Source: Nocardioides terrigena (GTDB taxonomy: Bacteria; Actinomycetota; Actinomycetes; Propionibacteriales; Nocardioidaceae). Taken from it: a stretch of 64,000 nucleotides of DNA. Shown piece by piece: positions 18,011 to 27,009 of this stretch (positions are counted from its first letter, which is position 1; each line of letters begins with the position of its first letter). The stretch covers positions 744,001 through 808,000 of the forward strand of contig NZ_PZYY01000001.1 in NCBI RefSeq assembly GCF_003047265.1. Direction: 5' to 3'. The notes beneath the pieces were generated by a model. The model saw only the letters and a list, made by a program, of their open reading frames with translations, was not told the origin of the DNA and did no database searches. The position numbers were made by a program, and so were the translations under genes.

Positions 18011-19885
18011 ATGGGTACGCACTCCACCGTCGCTGCGTCGGGATCCACGCACCGGAGCCACGGCAGCACCGCCTTCGAGGGGTCCCGCTCCCCGTCGGCC
18101 TCCCGTGCCGTGGACGGTCCCGAACCCATGGACCAGCAGCCGCCACCACTGTCCGGGCAGGCCCTGCTGGGAGCACTGGTCCTCGCCGCCGGGGTCCTCC
18201 CGCTGCTGTTCGCGCTCCCGCACGACCGGGTGGCGGTCGACGCCACGTTGCCGATGCTGGGGTGGCTCCCCGTCGGCATCGCCGGCGTCGTCGCCCTGGA
18301 CCGGCGAGCCCCCGCCGTGGGCTGGGCGGCGGTCGTGGCGGCCACCACGCCCACGTGGGTCCTCGCGTGGACGGTCGTCGCTGCTGACGGCGACGTGGAC
18401 CGCGACCTCGACGGCCTCACGACCGACATCGCGTCGGGACCGGCGTGGTTGCTGCCCGTCCTGCTGGTCGCGGCCGCCGCGGTGTCCGCGGCCCGCCCCG
18501 GCGGACGGGCCGAGCGACGGTGGCAGGTCTGGCTGGTCGCCGCGCCGGTGGCCACGCTCGCCGCTGCCGCGGTCGTGTGGCAGGTGGGGACCCCGCAGGC
18601 GTACGGCGTCACCGCCACCCTCGGACTGATGGCGGTGGCGTGCGTGGTGGCCGTCTCCGGCTTCGTCGACCAGCCCCGTCCGGTCGACGAGCCCCTCCTC
18701 GACGCGGCACTCGTCCTCGGCGTCCTGGCCACCGGCGCGGCCGCGTGGTGGGGGGTGCGGTGGTTCGCCGTCCACGAGCGCATCTTCGCCGCCGACGTGG
18801 TGGCGGCGTTCGCCGGAGCCATGTCCCTCATCCTTGCCACGCCCGCCGCCGTCTGGGTACGCCGCGAGGCGCTGACCCGTCGCTACGGACCGGGCGTCCT
18901 CGCGCCCGACGACGTCGCCGCCATCACCGCCGACCTCCGCCGCGACGGGGATCCCCGCCAGCTGCTCGCCAAGGCCGCCACCATGGTCACCGCCACCAGC
19001 GGCACCACGGATGCCCGCATCACCCTCGCCGACCCGGACGACGATCGTGACGACGGGGGCGACGCCGGGGGTGACAACGGGGGCACCGTCGCGGGGACTC
19101 CGTGGCGGGACTTCCCGTTGCTGGTGGGCGAGGAGTCCGTCGGTGTCCTGTCCGTGCGGGCGGCGACCGACGACGGGCTCGAGGCCCGGCAGGAACGCGT
19201 GGTCGCCCAGCTCGCCCCGACGGTGGCACTCGTCGCGCGGGCGGTCGCCCTCGCTGTCGAGGCCGAGCACGCCCGCAGCGACCTGTCCTACGAGCGGGAG
19301 GCCGAGCGCAACCGCATCCTCGCGGACCTGCACGACGACCTGGGTCCGATGCTCGCCGGGATGAGCATGCGCGTCGGCGCTGCGCAGCAGCTCTCGCCCA
19401 CCCCCGCGCTGGCAGCCCTGGCCGAGGACCTCGCGGCCGCCCGCTCCGACCTGCGCCGCATCGTCGCCGGGCTCACCCCCAGCGCCCTCGCCGGCCAGGG
19501 GGCCGAGGTGGCCATCACGCGGCTCGTCGACTCCTTCCGGACCGACACCGGACCGGACATCGAGCTGGTCGGCGGGGTCCCCGCGGACCTCGGGCCTGAG
19601 TCCACGATCGCCGTCTACCGCACCGTCGCGGAGGCCGTCACCAATGCGCTCCGGCACGCCGACCCCTCCCACGTCACCGTGCGCATCGAGCACCACGTGC
19701 ACGCCGACGCAGGGACGCTCACCGTCTCGGTGGCCGACGACGGACGAGGAGGCGTCGTCGTACCCGGTGTCGGACTGACCTCGCTGCGCAGTCGCGCACG
19801 GGACCTCGGAGGCACGCTCGACGTGTCCCGGACACCGCCGGCCGGCACCCTCCTCACCCTCACCCTCCCGGAAGCTCACCGGTGA
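18011..19885 (+). CDS. NarL-class sensor histidine kinase, membrane-bound
   Basis: 624 residues. A Ser-rich stretch of about 39 residues is followed by six to eight membrane helices, a PAS/GAF-like linker, HisKA_3 (ILADLHDDLGPMLAGMSMRV, phospho-His in LHDD) and an HATPase domain (EAVTNALRHA, VADDGRGG). The sensory part is the membrane domain; the signal is unknown. GATGAT lies 6 nt before ATG 18011, favouring it as a leaderless start; ATG 18128, directly before the first helix, is the alternative. It overlaps and is coupled to the response regulator. Confidence 0.85.
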   Translation: MGTHSTVAASGSTHRSHGSTAFEGSRSPSASRAVDGPEPMDQQPPPLSGQALLGALVLAAGVLPLLFALPHDRVAVDATLPMLGWLPVGIAGVVALDRRAPAVGWAAVVAATTPTWVLAWTVVAADGDVDRDLDGLTTDIASGPAWLLPVLLVAAAAVSAARPGGRAERRWQVWLVAAPVATLAAAAVVWQVGTPQAYGVTATLGLMAVACVVAVSGFVDQPRPVDEPLLDAALVLGVLATGAAAWWGVRWFAVHERIFAADVVAAFAGAMSLILATPAAVWVRREALTRRYGPGVLAPDDVAAITADLRRDGDPRQLLAKAATMVTATSGTTDARITLADPDDDRDDGGDAGGDNGGTVAGTPWRDFPLLVGEESVGVLSVRAATDDGLEARQERVVAQLAPTVALVARAVALAVEAEHARSDLSYEREAERNRILADLHDDLGPMLAGMSMRVGAAQQLSPTPALAALAEDLAAARSDLRRIVAGLTPSALAGQGAEVAITRLVDSFRTDTGPDIELVGGVPADLGPESTIAVYRTVAEAVTNALRHADPSHVTVRIEHHVHADAGTLTVSVADDGRGGVVVPGVGLTSLRSRARDLGGTLDVSRTPPAGTLLTLTLPEAHR

Positions 19886-20520
19886 CGGGCCCGCTGAGGG
19901 TGCTGGTCGTCGACGACCATCCGGTCGTGCTCGCGGGCCTCACTGCCATGGTCGCCGCCGACCCCGGCCTCGAGGTCTGCGCCGCCGCCCGCACGGTGGC
20001 CGAGGTGGTCGCCCTCGCGGACGACCTGGACCCGGACGTGTGCGTGCTCGACCTCCAGCTCCCCGACGGCGACGGCATCGACCTCGGAGCGCTGGCCAAG
20101 CGTCGCTGGCCGGGCACCCGGGTCGTGGTGCTCACCATGAGCGCCGACCCGGGTGCCGTGGTCCGGTCCCTCGGCACCGGGCTCGACGGCTACCTGCTCA
20201 AGGACTCCGACCCCCACGAGCTCCTGGCGGCCATCCACTCCGTCGCCACCGGGGCCACCGTGCTCGGTCGCGGCGCCAGCGCGCCCGTGGTGGCCGCCAC
20301 CGCCGCGGTCCCGGACACCGGGCCCCTTGCCTCGCTCGACGCCCGCGACCGCGAGATCCTCGACCTCCTGGCCCAGGGCCTCACCACCAGCCAGGTGGCG
20401 AACCGGGTGTTCCTCGCACCCAAGACGATCCGCAACAGGATCTCCGCCATGCTCACCAAGCTGGGTGTCACCACCCGCGAGGAGGCCGTCGACCTCGCGA
20501 GGGCGTCCGGGCTCGGCTGA
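19882..20520 (+). CDS. LuxR-type response regulator
   Basis: 212 residues, NarL/FixJ family. The receiver carries DD at 11-12 and phospho-acceptor D57 (CVLDLQLPDGDG), with LLKDSDPHELLAA as the switch region. The C-terminal HTH is LLAQGLTTSQVANRVFLAPK plus TIRNRISAMLTKLGV. GTG overlaps the kinase stop by 4 bp (GTGA), so the pair is co-translated. The target genes are unknown. Confidence 0.9.
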   Translation: MTGPLRVLVVDDHPVVLAGLTAMVAADPGLEVCAAARTVAEVVALADDLDPDVCVLDLQLPDGDGIDLGALAKRRWPGTRVVVLTMSADPGAVVRSLGTGLDGYLLKDSDPHELLAAIHSVATGATVLGRGASAPVVAATAAVPDTGPLASLDARDREILDLLAQGLTTSQVANRVFLAPKTIRNRISAMLTKLGVTTREEAVDLARASGLG

Positions 20521-20580
20521 CCGGCCAGGTCTGGCGGGTCCCGCACCGTGCCGCGAGCGCGCGACGCCACACACTCGGAT

Positions 20581-20796
20581 TCAGGGTCGTGGCAGGACGC
20601 GCACGGCCCGGAAGTCGTAGCCGTCCTGGCCGGGTGACTCCCAGACGAGGTCGACCCGTTGGCCCGGCGCGAGGGAGCGGTATCCCTCCATCTCGACGTG
20701 GCTGAAGTGCGTCCAGCAGCCACCGGGAGTCTCCGGAGCATCGAGGACGCCCCACCCCTCCTCGTTGTCCCACTGCCGCACCACCGCCGCAACCAT
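20581..20796 (-). CDS. Cold-shock-domain-like protein
   Basis: 71 residues. VVRQWDNEEGWGVLDAPETP resembles the start of a CspA OB-fold (KWFN..KGFG), followed by GGCWTHFSHVEMEGYRSLAP, the counterpart of DVFVHFSAI. The RNP motifs are degenerate, so nucleic-acid binding is probable but divergent from canonical cold-shock proteins. The start at 20796 gives the normal length; longer upstream readings add a non-conserved tail. Confidence 0.75.
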   Translation of the reverse strand: MVAAVVRQWDNEEGWGVLDAPETPGGCWTHFSHVEMEGYRSLAPGQRVDLVWESPGQDGYDFRAVRVLPRP

Positions 20797-21128
20797 GCCG
20801 GGAGCGTAGCCCTGCAGCGAGGGCCACGTCTGGGACGGAACGCCGGCCGCCCCCATCAGTCATCGGGGGGACCCGCGGTCACGACGTCCACGTCATGAGT
20901 CGTGACAGCGTGGAACATCCTCCGGCTGTGGGCGGTCAGAGTTTCCCCGCTATGGGAGTGCTGGGAGTACGACGGCGCGCGCCTGCACGTGGTCGCCCGG
21001 TGCGTAGTGGATTGACGAACTCTTGACCGATTCCTGCCATGATTCGAACACATGTTCGAGTAGCATGGTGCCACGGAGAAGGTCCCCGCTCGTGGGGGCG
21101 CTCAGGAGCCGATCAGCGGGGGGCTGAG
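20797..21128. other. 332-bp divergent intergenic region upstream of the DUF222 gene
   Basis: No coding frame is credible here. It is less GC-rich than its surroundings. It holds an inverted repeat TCACGAC (20879-20885)/GTCGTGA (20899-20905) with a 13-nt spacer, TTGACG and TTGACC hexamers near 21012 and 21023 that could be -35 elements, and the LexA box at 21044-21059. Confidence 0.6.
21044..21059. promoter_or_regulatory. LexA-binding SOS box
   Basis: TCGAAC-ACAT-GTTCGA is an exact match to the actinobacterial SOS consensus TCGAAC-N4-GTTCGA. It lies 70 bp before the DUF222-HNH start, a position suited to repression by LexA and induction on DNA damage. Confidence 0.85.
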
Positions 21129-22373
21129 ATGACGACCGGACACCTGGTCCAGGAGTGCGGCGAGGCGATCGCTGCGGCCCTGGACAAGGCGGACGCGGTC
21201 GAGCTGCTCTACCTCTCACCGGCGGACAAGGCGTCGGCGTTGGTCCAGCTGGCGCGTCTGGAGTCCCGGGTGGCTGCCACCCGGTTGCGGTTGATGGCGG
21301 TCGCGGACGAGGTGACCGAGGAGAAGGGTGATCGCGACGTTGCGGCGTGGTGCCAGCGTGAGCTCCTCGTCGACCGGGGTGCCGCCCGCCGCGACATGAC
21401 GCTGGCCGGGGCGCTGGAGCACCGGTGGCACGTGTTGGCCCAGGGACACCGGGTGGGGGAGGTGTCGACCGCGCAGGCCGACGTGATCGCCCGGGCGTTG
21501 GACGACCTCCCCGACGACACCCCTTCGGACATCCGGGCGGAGGCGGAGCGGGTGCTGGTGGAGTACGCGGCGACGTTCGCGCCGAAGGAGCTCCGCCGGC
21601 TCGGGAGTCGGATCCTCGACATCGTCGCCCCGGAGGTGGGGGAGGAGCAGGAACGCAAGCGGCTCGAGGGTGAGGAACGGAAGGCCCGCAAGACCACCAG
21701 CCTCACGACCCGTTCTCACGGTGATGGGTCGACGACGATCCGGATCCGGGTCCCCGACGCGACCGCGGACCGGTTGCTGACCTACCTGCACGCGTGGACC
21801 AACCCCCGCAAGCACGACGGCAAGCCGGCCGGGACGGCCGGCACGGGTGCCGGGACGAAGGTGTCGTACCCGACCCGCCTGGGTCATGCGTTCTGCGCCC
21901 TCCTCGAGCACCTGGACCCCAACAAGCTCCCCCGCCACGGCGGGACCGCGACGTCCGTGGTCGTGACGATGGACTACGACACGATGATCAGCGGCCTCGG
22001 GGTAGCGACCACCAACACCGGCGGCCGGATCAGTGCCTCCGAAGCACGACGGTTGATGTGCACCTCGCACGTCATCCCCGCGGTCCTGGGCGGGAAGTCC
22101 GAGCCCCTGGACCTCGGCCGGGGTCAACGGCTCTACAAGTTGGGCCAGCGGCGGGCGATGGACCTGCGAGACCAGCACTGCCGGGCGGAGGGGTGTGACA
22201 TCCCCGCGGCGTGGTGCGAGGCGCACCATCTGATCCCGTGGCTCAAGGGCGGCAAGACCGACCTCGCCGACGGAATCCTCCTCTGCTCCCATCACCACCA
22301 TCGGGCCCACGACGACCGGTACCTCCACGACCGCCTCCCCAACGGAGACCTCCGGTTCCATCGCCGCAGATAG
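21129..22373 (+). CDS. DUF222 / 13E12-repeat-type HNH endonuclease family protein
   Basis: 414 residues. The N-terminal DUF222 helical domain includes LLYLSPADKASALVQLARLE. The C-terminal HNH nuclease motif is C-x4-C spaced to EAHHLIPWLKGGKTDLADG and LLCSHHHHRAHDD, providing zinc and metal ligands. This matches the 13E12 repeat proteins that occur in multiple copies in actinobacteria. The LexA box upstream indicates SOS induction. Its substrate and biological job are not established. ATG at 21129 follows a GGGGGG-rich region. Confidence 0.88.
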   Translation: MTTGHLVQECGEAIAAALDKADAVELLYLSPADKASALVQLARLESRVAATRLRLMAVADEVTEEKGDRDVAAWCQRELLVDRGAARRDMTLAGALEHRWHVLAQGHRVGEVSTAQADVIARALDDLPDDTPSDIRAEAERVLVEYAATFAPKELRRLGSRILDIVAPEVGEEQERKRLEGEERKARKTTSLTTRSHGDGSTTIRIRVPDATADRLLTYLHAWTNPRKHDGKPAGTAGTGAGTKVSYPTRLGHAFCALLEHLDPNKLPRHGGTATSVVVTMDYDTMISGLGVATTNTGGRISASEARRLMCTSHVIPAVLGGKSEPLDLGRGQRLYKLGQRRAMDLRDQHCRAEGCDIPAAWCEAHHLIPWLKGGKTDLADGILLCSHHHHRAHDDRYLHDRLPNGDLRFHRRR

Positions 22374-22392
22374 GTCGACGGTCGACGCAGGA

Positions 22393-22830
22393 TCACGCCG
22401 GATAGGCGAAGACCACCCCTGAGACACCCGTCGACTGCTGGCACGCCGAGATGGCTTCGCCGGTCTCGGCACCCAGCAACGCCGTGAAGTCGGTCGCCGC
22501 GGGGTAGTGCCCGCCTCCGCCCGTGAAGGAAGCGCCCACCACCGCGGGTGGGCCGTCCGCGAAGACCACCGAGCCGGCTGCCTCGTCGAAGGTCGTGCCG
22601 TGCGGCCAGAAGACCAGCTCGTCGCCGAGCAGGAGGCATCCCTCGAGCAGGACGAGGTCGCCACCCACCTCGGCCAGCGGGTACGACTCCCACTGCTCGG
22701 CCGGTGTGATCACCGGTCCGTCGGAGGAGTCCGCGGACTCCGGTACTGGTCTGTCAGCGCCGCAGGCACTCATCTGCAGCAGGAGTGCGACGACGATCGC
22801 GCCGGTACGGGCGACCGCGACGAAGGGCAT
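22393..22830 (-). CDS. Putative secreted lipoprotein
   Basis: 145 residues. The N-terminus VAVARTGAIVVALLLQMSAC is a lipoprotein signal peptide with lipobox MSAC, so residue 23 would be the lipidated cysteine. The mature part is Gly/Ala-rich with a second Cys pair (EGCLLL, ISACQQ). No family is recognised. Its ATG overlaps the HIT stop codon by one base (TGATG), so it is likely cotranscribed with the HIT gene. Confidence 0.75.
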   Translation of the reverse strand: MPFVAVARTGAIVVALLLQMSACGADRPVPESADSSDGPVITPAEQWESYPLAEVGGDLVLLEGCLLLGDELVFWPHGTTFDEAAGSVVFADGPPAVVGASFTGGGGHYPAATDFTALLGAETGEAISACQQSTGVSGVVFAYPA

Positions 22831-23174
22831 CAGTGGTGCTCGCCACTGGCGACGTGGACGTGCAGGTGCTTGGAGTCCTGGTAGCGACCCAGGTTGGTGA
22901 GCACCCGGGCCTCCCCGTGCTCGAGCTCCATCTGCCTCGCCACCAGCTGCACGACCCCCAGCAGCTCGCGCAGCACGTCCTCGTCCGCTCCCGTCAGGTC
23001 GGTGGACGAGGGCACGTGCACCTTCGGCACGACGACGACGTGCACGGGCCAGTACGGCCGGGTGTGGTGGTACGCGAGCACGGCCACCCCGTCGTGGACG
23101 ACGTCGAGCGAAGAGGGGTCGGCCAGTGCGACGTCGCAGTAGAAGTCGTCACCGGAGTAGTCGCCCGAGGCCAT
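22830..23174 (-). CDS. HIT family hydrolase
   Basis: 114 residues with the histidine triad HLHVHV near the C-terminus and the upstream PVHVVVVPKVHVPSSTDL strand-loop region. HIT proteins hydrolyse or transfer nucleotides from adenosine-derived substrates in the cytosol. The spacing is normal for the HinT branch. ATG at 23174. Confidence 0.9.
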   Translation of the reverse strand: MASGDYSGDDFYCDVALADPSSLDVVHDGVAVLAYHHTRPYWPVHVVVVPKVHVPSSTDLTGADEDVLRELLGVVQLVARQMELEHGEARVLTNLGRYQDSKHLHVHVASGEHH

Positions 23175-23244
23175 GCTCGATCCTGACACGGGCTGCCCGC
23201 CGGGTGTCCGATCCCGGGTCCAGAGACGGTCGGCGGCGCGACCG

Positions 23245-23601
23245 CTACGAGATGTCGGGCACCGCTCCGAACCGGCGTACCTCCTGGGGCCAGCCGCAGC
23301 CCTCCGCGATCTTGCCCGCCCACATCCGGGCGGCCGTCTCGTCCTCGACGTCGACGATGGTGAGGCCGCCCAGGAACTCGGTGGTCTCGACGTAGGGGCC
23401 ATCGGTGATGACCACCGTGCCGCTGGTCGCGTCGGCGTTGAAGGGTTCCGCGCCCTCCTCGAGCCCGCCGGCGAAGACCAGCACGCCGGCGGCCTGCATC
23501 TCGGCGATGACGGCCATGGAAGGCCGGACGCGGCTCTGGAACCACTCCGGCGTATGGTCGCCGACCCACTGCTGGTTGAAGTAGATGAGGTACTGAGTCA
23601 T
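23245..23601 (-). CDS. YCII-related (DGPF-type) protein
   Basis: 118 residues. MTQYLIYFNQQWVGDHTPEW starts a YCII-type dimeric alpha+beta barrel, and TDGPYVETTEFLGGLTIVDV is the DGPF-like signature. This version is often found near ECF sigma factors, but none is adjacent here. Function unknown. ATG at 23601 has GGAGCG just upstream. Confidence 0.87.
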   Translation of the reverse strand: MTQYLIYFNQQWVGDHTPEWFQSRVRPSMAVIAEMQAAGVLVFAGGLEEGAEPFNADATSGTVVITDGPYVETTEFLGGLTIVDVEDETAARMWAGKIAEGCGWPQEVRRFGAVPDIS

Positions 23602-23743
23602 GCGCGCTCCTTCGCCCGGGCGGCCCCTGCGGCCCCCTCCACCGGTGTGACGGGCGAGCGCGACCGGAATCGACACCCCGCCAGGAGAATCCGACCCTAC
23701 TGAGGAGCTCGCACCGCAGCGAGCGACGTGGTCGGACGTGCCA

Positions 23744-24184
23744 TCACGTCGAGGTCGTCGTCGAGGAGGCGACGGGTGCCGGTGCACGCAACGCCAGGCC
23801 GATCAGGGCCAGGACGATGCCCAGCACGAACGCCATGGCCGCAACGCCGAAGGCGACGACCGAGGTGAAGAGCGAGGCCTGCAGGAACGCGGAGTCCATC
23901 GCGGTCGCACGCACCGGGTCGTCCTGCTCCAGCTCGGCGTACGTCTTCCCGCCCGTGATCTCCTGGGTGTGCTGATCGATGATGTCCGCCTGGCAGAACG
24001 CCGAGATGGGCCCGTTCACGCCGTCGCCTGCTGCGCAGTTCGCGTCGTCGGAGACGGTGATCCTCTGGTCCTCCAGGGTGGTGGAGATGACCACCCAGGC
24101 GATGACCCCGGCGATGCTCATGACGATGCCGACCGCGATGGCCGTGATTGCCGCTACCTTGCGCATGCCCCGTGTGCCTTTCAT
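23744..24184 (-). CDS. Small two-helix membrane protein
   Basis: 146 residues. Helix 1 is AAITAIAVGIVMSIAGVIAW and helix 2 FTSVVAFGVAAMAFVLGIVL. Between them is an extracytoplasmic loop of about 70 residues with two cysteines (DDANCAAG, SAFCQAD), likely a disulfide. I know this type as an actinobacterial hypothetical, sometimes mislabelled LigA dioxygenase. MRKVAAI six residues in is an alternative start. Confidence 0.75.
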   Translation of the reverse strand: MKGTRGMRKVAAITAIAVGIVMSIAGVIAWVVISTTLEDQRITVSDDANCAAGDGVNGPISAFCQADIIDQHTQEITGGKTYAELEQDDPVRATAMDSAFLQASLFTSVVAFGVAAMAFVLGIVLALIGLALRAPAPVASSTTTST

Positions 24185-24393
24185 CCGGCCCTGCTCGATC
24201 GGCGCTGACGTGCACCGAGCGCACGCAGCCGAGGCAACGATGGTGTCGAGGCCGCGGAGGGCCCGCCTCCCCCGGTGCGGGTGAAAGCCCGTACGCCATC
24301 AGTGGCCCACCATTCCCATGGCCGCGAACCGCCATGACGGCGCACAATGCTGAGGTGGTGACTTCGAGGTCAACGCATGCGCGCCGGAGGAGG

Positions 24394-25104
24394 ATGACGA
24401 CGGTCACCGTGGTCGCGCCCCCGCAAGGTCCCGTTCGCCATTTCGCCGGCTGGGTCGCCGACTCGACCCCACGTGGTGCCGCGGTCCTCAATGTCGGCGG
24501 CGGCTGCAACGCCTCAGGTGACTTCCCGCGCATCAGACGTCGCGCTGCGTCCCTCGTCGTCGTGGACCCCAGCGCACGGGTGGAGGCCAACAGCGAGGCG
24601 GACGAGCGCTTTCAGCTGCCGTTGGAGGTCTTCTCCCTCGCGCACGCGAATCGCTTCGACGTCGCCTTCGCGGTCTTCGTGATGGAGCACGTCGCCGATC
24701 CGGTCGAGTTCACCGAAGCCGCGGCCCGGGTGCTCAAGCCGGGAGGCGTGTTCATGGCCCTCACGATCAACCAGTGGCACTACTTCGGGCTCGCGACCTG
24801 GGCCACCTCCCGTCTCGGTCTCGACGAGTGGCTGCTCCGACGAGTGCGCAACCCCGAGGAGGTCGGCGAGTACCACGTCCACACGGAGTATCGGATCAAC
24901 AGCATCCGCTCCATCAGTCGCCATCTCGAGCACGCCGGGTTCTCCGAGGTGGAGTTCCGGATGTGGGACCTTCCGCGCGCGTACGAGCCCTACCTCCCCG
25001 AGAGGCTGACGGGGCTTGCGACGGTGTGGAGCCGCAGCGCCTACCGACTCGGGCGCCCCAACCTGATGGGGCACCTCAGCTTCAAGGCGGTGCTGGGCAA
25101 CTGA
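24394..25104 (+). CDS. Class I SAM-dependent methyltransferase
   Basis: 236 residues with a methyltransferase_11 core: motif I AAVLNVGGGCNASG, motif II/III DVAFAVFVMEHVADP and LKPGGVFMALTINQWHYF. The glycine motif is unusual (GGGCN). The C-terminal region, rich in aromatic and Arg residues, resembles enzymes acting on lipids or sugars, but the substrate is unknown. ATG at 24394 is preceded directly by GGAGGAGG; GTG at 24355 is possible. Confidence 0.82.
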   Translation: MTTVTVVAPPQGPVRHFAGWVADSTPRGAAVLNVGGGCNASGDFPRIRRRAASLVVVDPSARVEANSEADERFQLPLEVFSLAHANRFDVAFAVFVMEHVADPVEFTEAAARVLKPGGVFMALTINQWHYFGLATWATSRLGLDEWLLRRVRNPEEVGEYHVHTEYRINSIRSISRHLEHAGFSEVEFRMWDLPRAYEPYLPERLTGLATVWSRSAYRLGRPNLMGHLSFKAVLGN

Positions 25105-25126
25105 CGGCCCGGTCGGTGGGGGTCGG

Positions 25127-25774
<648 letters not shown>

Positions 25775-25840
25775 GGCCCCATTCTCCCCGGGCGGACAAG
25801 GGCGGGACGGGAGAGCCTCGGGGCGGCCGATCCGGGCGGC

Positions 25841-26920
25841 TCACTCCAGGCGGTAGAACCGCCAGAACCCGAAGTCCTCGATCGGCAGCGTCTCGCACGT
25901 GGAGAAGCCCGCATCGCGCCCGTACGCCGCGAGGGTCGAGGGCCGCATCACGGTCCCGGTGCCGACGCTCGGTGGCGAGGAGAGGCCGTCGGGCAGGCAG
26001 ACGAAGAGGCTGAAGCCGTACATCAGCCGCTCCAGCTCGTCGCCGTCCGGCGCGAACTCGTCGGCGACCGCCTCGTCCATCACCACCAGCGGTGCGCCCG
26101 GGGCCAGCGCGCGGTGGACGGCCGCGAGCACCTCGACCGGGCGGGGCATGTCGTGGACGCACTCGAAGGCGAACGCCGCGTCGTACCCCTCGCCCTCCAG
26201 GCCTCCCGCGTCGCCGAGCGTGAACGTGATCCGGTCGGCCACCCCGGCGGCGGTCGCGTTGGCGCGTGCCATCGCGACGGACGGCTCGTCGATGTCGACC
26301 CCGGTGAAGGTGGCCGACGGGTAGGCCCGGGCCAGCGCGATCGTCGACCAGCCGCCGCCGAAGCCCACGTCGAGGACCCTCGCTCCGGGGACGGAGAGCC
26401 GCTCGTGGAGGTCGGGGACGGACGCCAGTGCCTCGGCGAGCCGGTGCTCGTACCAGGGCCGGTTGGCGTCGGCCTGTCCCATCCTCGCGTCGTCGCCGAG
26501 GTCGTCCCAGCTCACCCCGCTGCCGTCGCGATAGGCCCGGAGCAGGTGCGGGAGGACCGGCCCGACGGACGCTATGAGGCGCGCGACGGGGGCGAGATAG
26601 TCGAGGCTGGACGCGTCGGTCAGCACCTCGCGCATCCCGTCCGGCAGGGCGAAGACGGGATCGGGGGACTGCTCGACGGTGAGGAGCGACGTGACGGCCT
26701 GCTGCTCCAGCCACTCGCGCGTGTAGCGGGGATCGGTGCCGGTGCGCCCGGCGAGCTCGGTGGCGGTCGCGGGGCCCTCGTCGGCCAGGCTGCGGTAGTA
26801 GCCGAGCCGGTCCCCGAGGTACATCGAGAGCAGGTCGACCGCGCCGAGGATCGCGCCGAAGACGCGCTCGGCGGCGGCCTCGGCGGGGCTGTCGGTGGGG
26901 GTGTCGGTGGAGGTGGTCAT
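25841..26920 (-). CDS. Two-domain SAM methyltransferase (winged-helix plus Rossmann)
   Basis: 359 residues. The N-terminal part (about 15-95) is winged-helix-like (GPATATELAGRTGTDPRYTR) as in Rv2258c-type proteins. The SAM domain begins near residue 175 with VLDVGFGGGWSTIALARAYP and has AFECVHDMPRPVEVL as motif II. Proteins of this class are often mis-called transcriptional regulators. The substrate is unknown. ATG at 26920 is preferred; ATG at 26959 would add 13 non-conserved residues. Confidence 0.83.
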   Translation of the reverse strand: MTTSTDTPTDSPAEAAAERVFGAILGAVDLLSMYLGDRLGYYRSLADEGPATATELAGRTGTDPRYTREWLEQQAVTSLLTVEQSPDPVFALPDGMREVLTDASSLDYLAPVARLIASVGPVLPHLLRAYRDGSGVSWDDLGDDARMGQADANRPWYEHRLAEALASVPDLHERLSVPGARVLDVGFGGGWSTIALARAYPSATFTGVDIDEPSVAMARANATAAGVADRITFTLGDAGGLEGEGYDAAFAFECVHDMPRPVEVLAAVHRALAPGAPLVVMDEAVADEFAPDGDELERLMYGFSLFVCLPDGLSSPPSVGTGTVMRPSTLAAYGRDAGFSTCETLPIEDFGFWRFYRLE

Positions 26921-27009
26921 CCTCGATGGTCCCGCTGCCGCGGACGGGTGGAAAGGCATTTGCCCGACGAGGTTCGGGGCCGACGGAGGCCGGGTCTACC
27001 CTCGATCCC

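Noticed and set aside
17315..19879. An 854-codon open frame on the minus strand
   Set aside because: Most of it lies antisense to the histidine kinase and has low-complexity Gly/Arg/Asp text typical of GC-rich shadow frames. Only the last 173 codons (from 17836) look like a real membrane protein.
23744..24184. Annotation as aromatic ring-opening dioxygenase LigA
   Set aside because: The protein has two membrane helices and none of the LigA motifs; the label is a known misannotation of such proteins.
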